Assembly: GCA_946480445.1 (NCBI GenBank)
Contig: CAMLJN010000002.1
Coordinates: forward strand, 329,426 to 393,425
Length of the DNA stretch: 64,000 nt
From: an uncultured Buttiauxella sp.
GTDB taxonomy: Bacteria; Pseudomonadota; Gammaproteobacteria; Enterobacterales; Enterobacteriaceae
Direction of reading: 5' to 3'
Both the position numbers and the translations under genes were made by a program. The notes beneath the pieces are model-generated. The model had not been told where the DNA came from. It ran no database searches and saw only the letters and a list, made by a program, of their open reading frames with translations. Positions within the stretch are counted from its first letter, which is position 1. Every line of letters begins with the position of its first letter. Shown in pieces: positions 63,619 to 64,000 of this stretch.

Positions 63619-63659
63619 AAAACAAAAAGGCCACCTGTTAAGGTGGCCTTTTTGTTTTA
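63619..63659 (-). terminator. rRNA operon terminator
   Basis: An 18-bp perfect stem (63619-63636 with 63641-63658) directly downstream of the first 5S gene on the minus strand, ending in A/T tracts that give a T-run. It faces the yhdZ terminator. Confidence 0.88.
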
Positions 63660-63663
63660 TTTG

Positions 63664-63783
63664 AAGCCTGGCAGTTCCCTACTCTCGCATGGGGAGACCC
63701 CACACTACCATCGGCGCTACGGCGTTTCACTTCTGAGTTCGGCATGGGGTCAGGTGGGACCACCGCGCTAGTGCCGCCAGGCA
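63664..63783 (-). rRNA. rrf: 5S ribosomal RNA (distal copy)
   Basis: The minus strand reads TGCCTGGCGGCACTAGCGCG at the 5' end and ends CTGCCAGGC, with the complete 120-nt enterobacterial 5S sequence between (CCTGACCCCATGCCGAACTC is conserved). Position next to yhdZ and order 5S, tRNA-Thr, 5S match the end of rrnD in E. coli (rrfD-thrV-rrfF); this would be the rrfF-like copy. Confidence 0.97.
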
Positions 63784-63820
63784 AATTCTTTACTAAATCG
63801 CCGAACTTTAACCTAAAAAC

Positions 63821-63896
63821 TGGTGCTGATACCCAGAGTCGAACTGGGGACCTCACCCTTACCAAGGGTGCGCTCTACCAACTGAGCCATATCAGC
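63821..63896 (-). tRNA. thrV: tRNA-Thr (anticodon GGU)
   Basis: A 76-nt cloverleaf on the minus strand, including encoded CCA. It begins GCTGATATGGCTCAGTTGGT; the anticodon loop is CTTGGTAAG flanked by the CACCC/GGGTG stem, and the T-loop is GTTCGACTC. The sequence agrees with E. coli thrV. It lies between two 5S genes of the rRNA operon. Confidence 0.97.
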
Positions 63897-63944
63897 ACGC
63901 TAATTCTTTTAACAGCCTGCTTAAAAGCAAACCGTTCTAAATAA

Positions 63945-64000
63945 GAGCCTGGCAGTTCCCTACTCTCGCATGGGGAGACCCCACACTACCATCGGCGCTA
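63945..64000 (-). rRNA. rrf: 5S ribosomal RNA (proximal copy, cut by the window edge)
   Basis: The last 56 bases are identical to the 3' part of the 5S gene at 63664-63783, so this is the 3' end of a second 5S gene that continues past the window towards the 23S gene of the rRNA operon. Confidence 0.95.

Noticed and set aside
63664..64000. Two 5S genes with tRNA-Thr between them as an unusual duplication
   Set aside because: It is the normal distal arrangement of the rrnD operon in E. coli (rrfD-thrV-rrfF).

Overview
The window is a chromosomal segment of a member of the Enterobacteriaceae. Gene content and order follow the 3.3-3.4 Mb region of the Escherichia coli K-12 type chromosome: kdsD-kdsC-lptCAB-rpoN-hpf-ptsN-rapZ-npr, mtgA-elbB, arcB, yhcC, gltBD, sspAB, rplM-rpsI, zapE, zapG, degQ-degS, mdh, argR, yhcN-yhcO, aaeXAB/aaeR, tldD, yhdP-rng-yhdE, mreBCD, csrD, aroQ-accBC, yhdT-panF-prmA, dusB-fis, yhdV, yhdWXYZ, and the distal end of an rrnD-like rRNA operon. 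It is not E. coli itself: msrPQ sits next to aroQ-accBC, an aldehyde dehydrogenase gene separates yhcO from aaeB, yhcN is present as two tandem paralogues, and yhdJ/acrEF are absent after fis. Genus was not resolved. All identifications come from recognising proteins and motifs by eye; no database search was run.

Layout. 1-6.8 kb: envelope and nitrogen-PTS operon making Kdo precursors, the LPS transport machine, sigma-54, ribosome hibernation factor and PTS-Ntr proteins (plus strand). 6.8-11.8 kb: minus-strand mtgA, elbB, arcB and yhcC, with the Hfq-dependent sRNA ArcZ on the plus strand between elbB and arcB. 12.4-18.3 kb: glutamate synthase gltBD. 18.4-22.1 kb: minus-strand stress and ribosomal genes. 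22.3-27.4 kb: zapG, the periplasmic proteases DegQ and DegS, malate dehydrogenase and ArgR with its ARG boxes. 27.7-34.7 kb: variable zone with yhcN duplicates, yhcO, an aldehyde dehydrogenase and the aae efflux genes. 34.7-47 kb: minus-strand tldD, yhdP, rng, yhdE, mreDCB and csrD. 47.3-56.1 kb: plus-strand msrPQ, aroQ, accBC, yhdT-panF-prmA and dusB-fis. 56.1-58.5 kb: small accessory island. 58.7-63.6 kb: yhdV and an Aap-type polar amino acid ABC transporter. 63.66-64 kb: 5S rRNA, tRNA-Thr and a second 5S rRNA on the minus strand.

Most noteworthy regions. (1) A 2.3-kb island just after fis lies between two perfect 45-bp copies of the fis terminator. It holds an IS3-family orfA remnant, a 263-residue glycine-rich membrane-type protein resembling the DUF4225 family, a convergent 102-residue two-helix membrane protein, and a truncated, frameshifted gene. 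It may be a decayed effector/immunity-type cassette, but that is inference. (2) A dispersed intergenic repeat of about 80 bp occurs after aaeB and after accC. Its long hairpin differs in length between copies but stays perfectly paired, and both copies sit against transcription terminators. (3) The aaeB-side terminator hairpin is itself duplicated on both sides of that repeat.

Most of the rest is conserved housekeeping sequence. Start codons were moved inward from the longest open frame wherever family length and ribosome-binding sites called for it.
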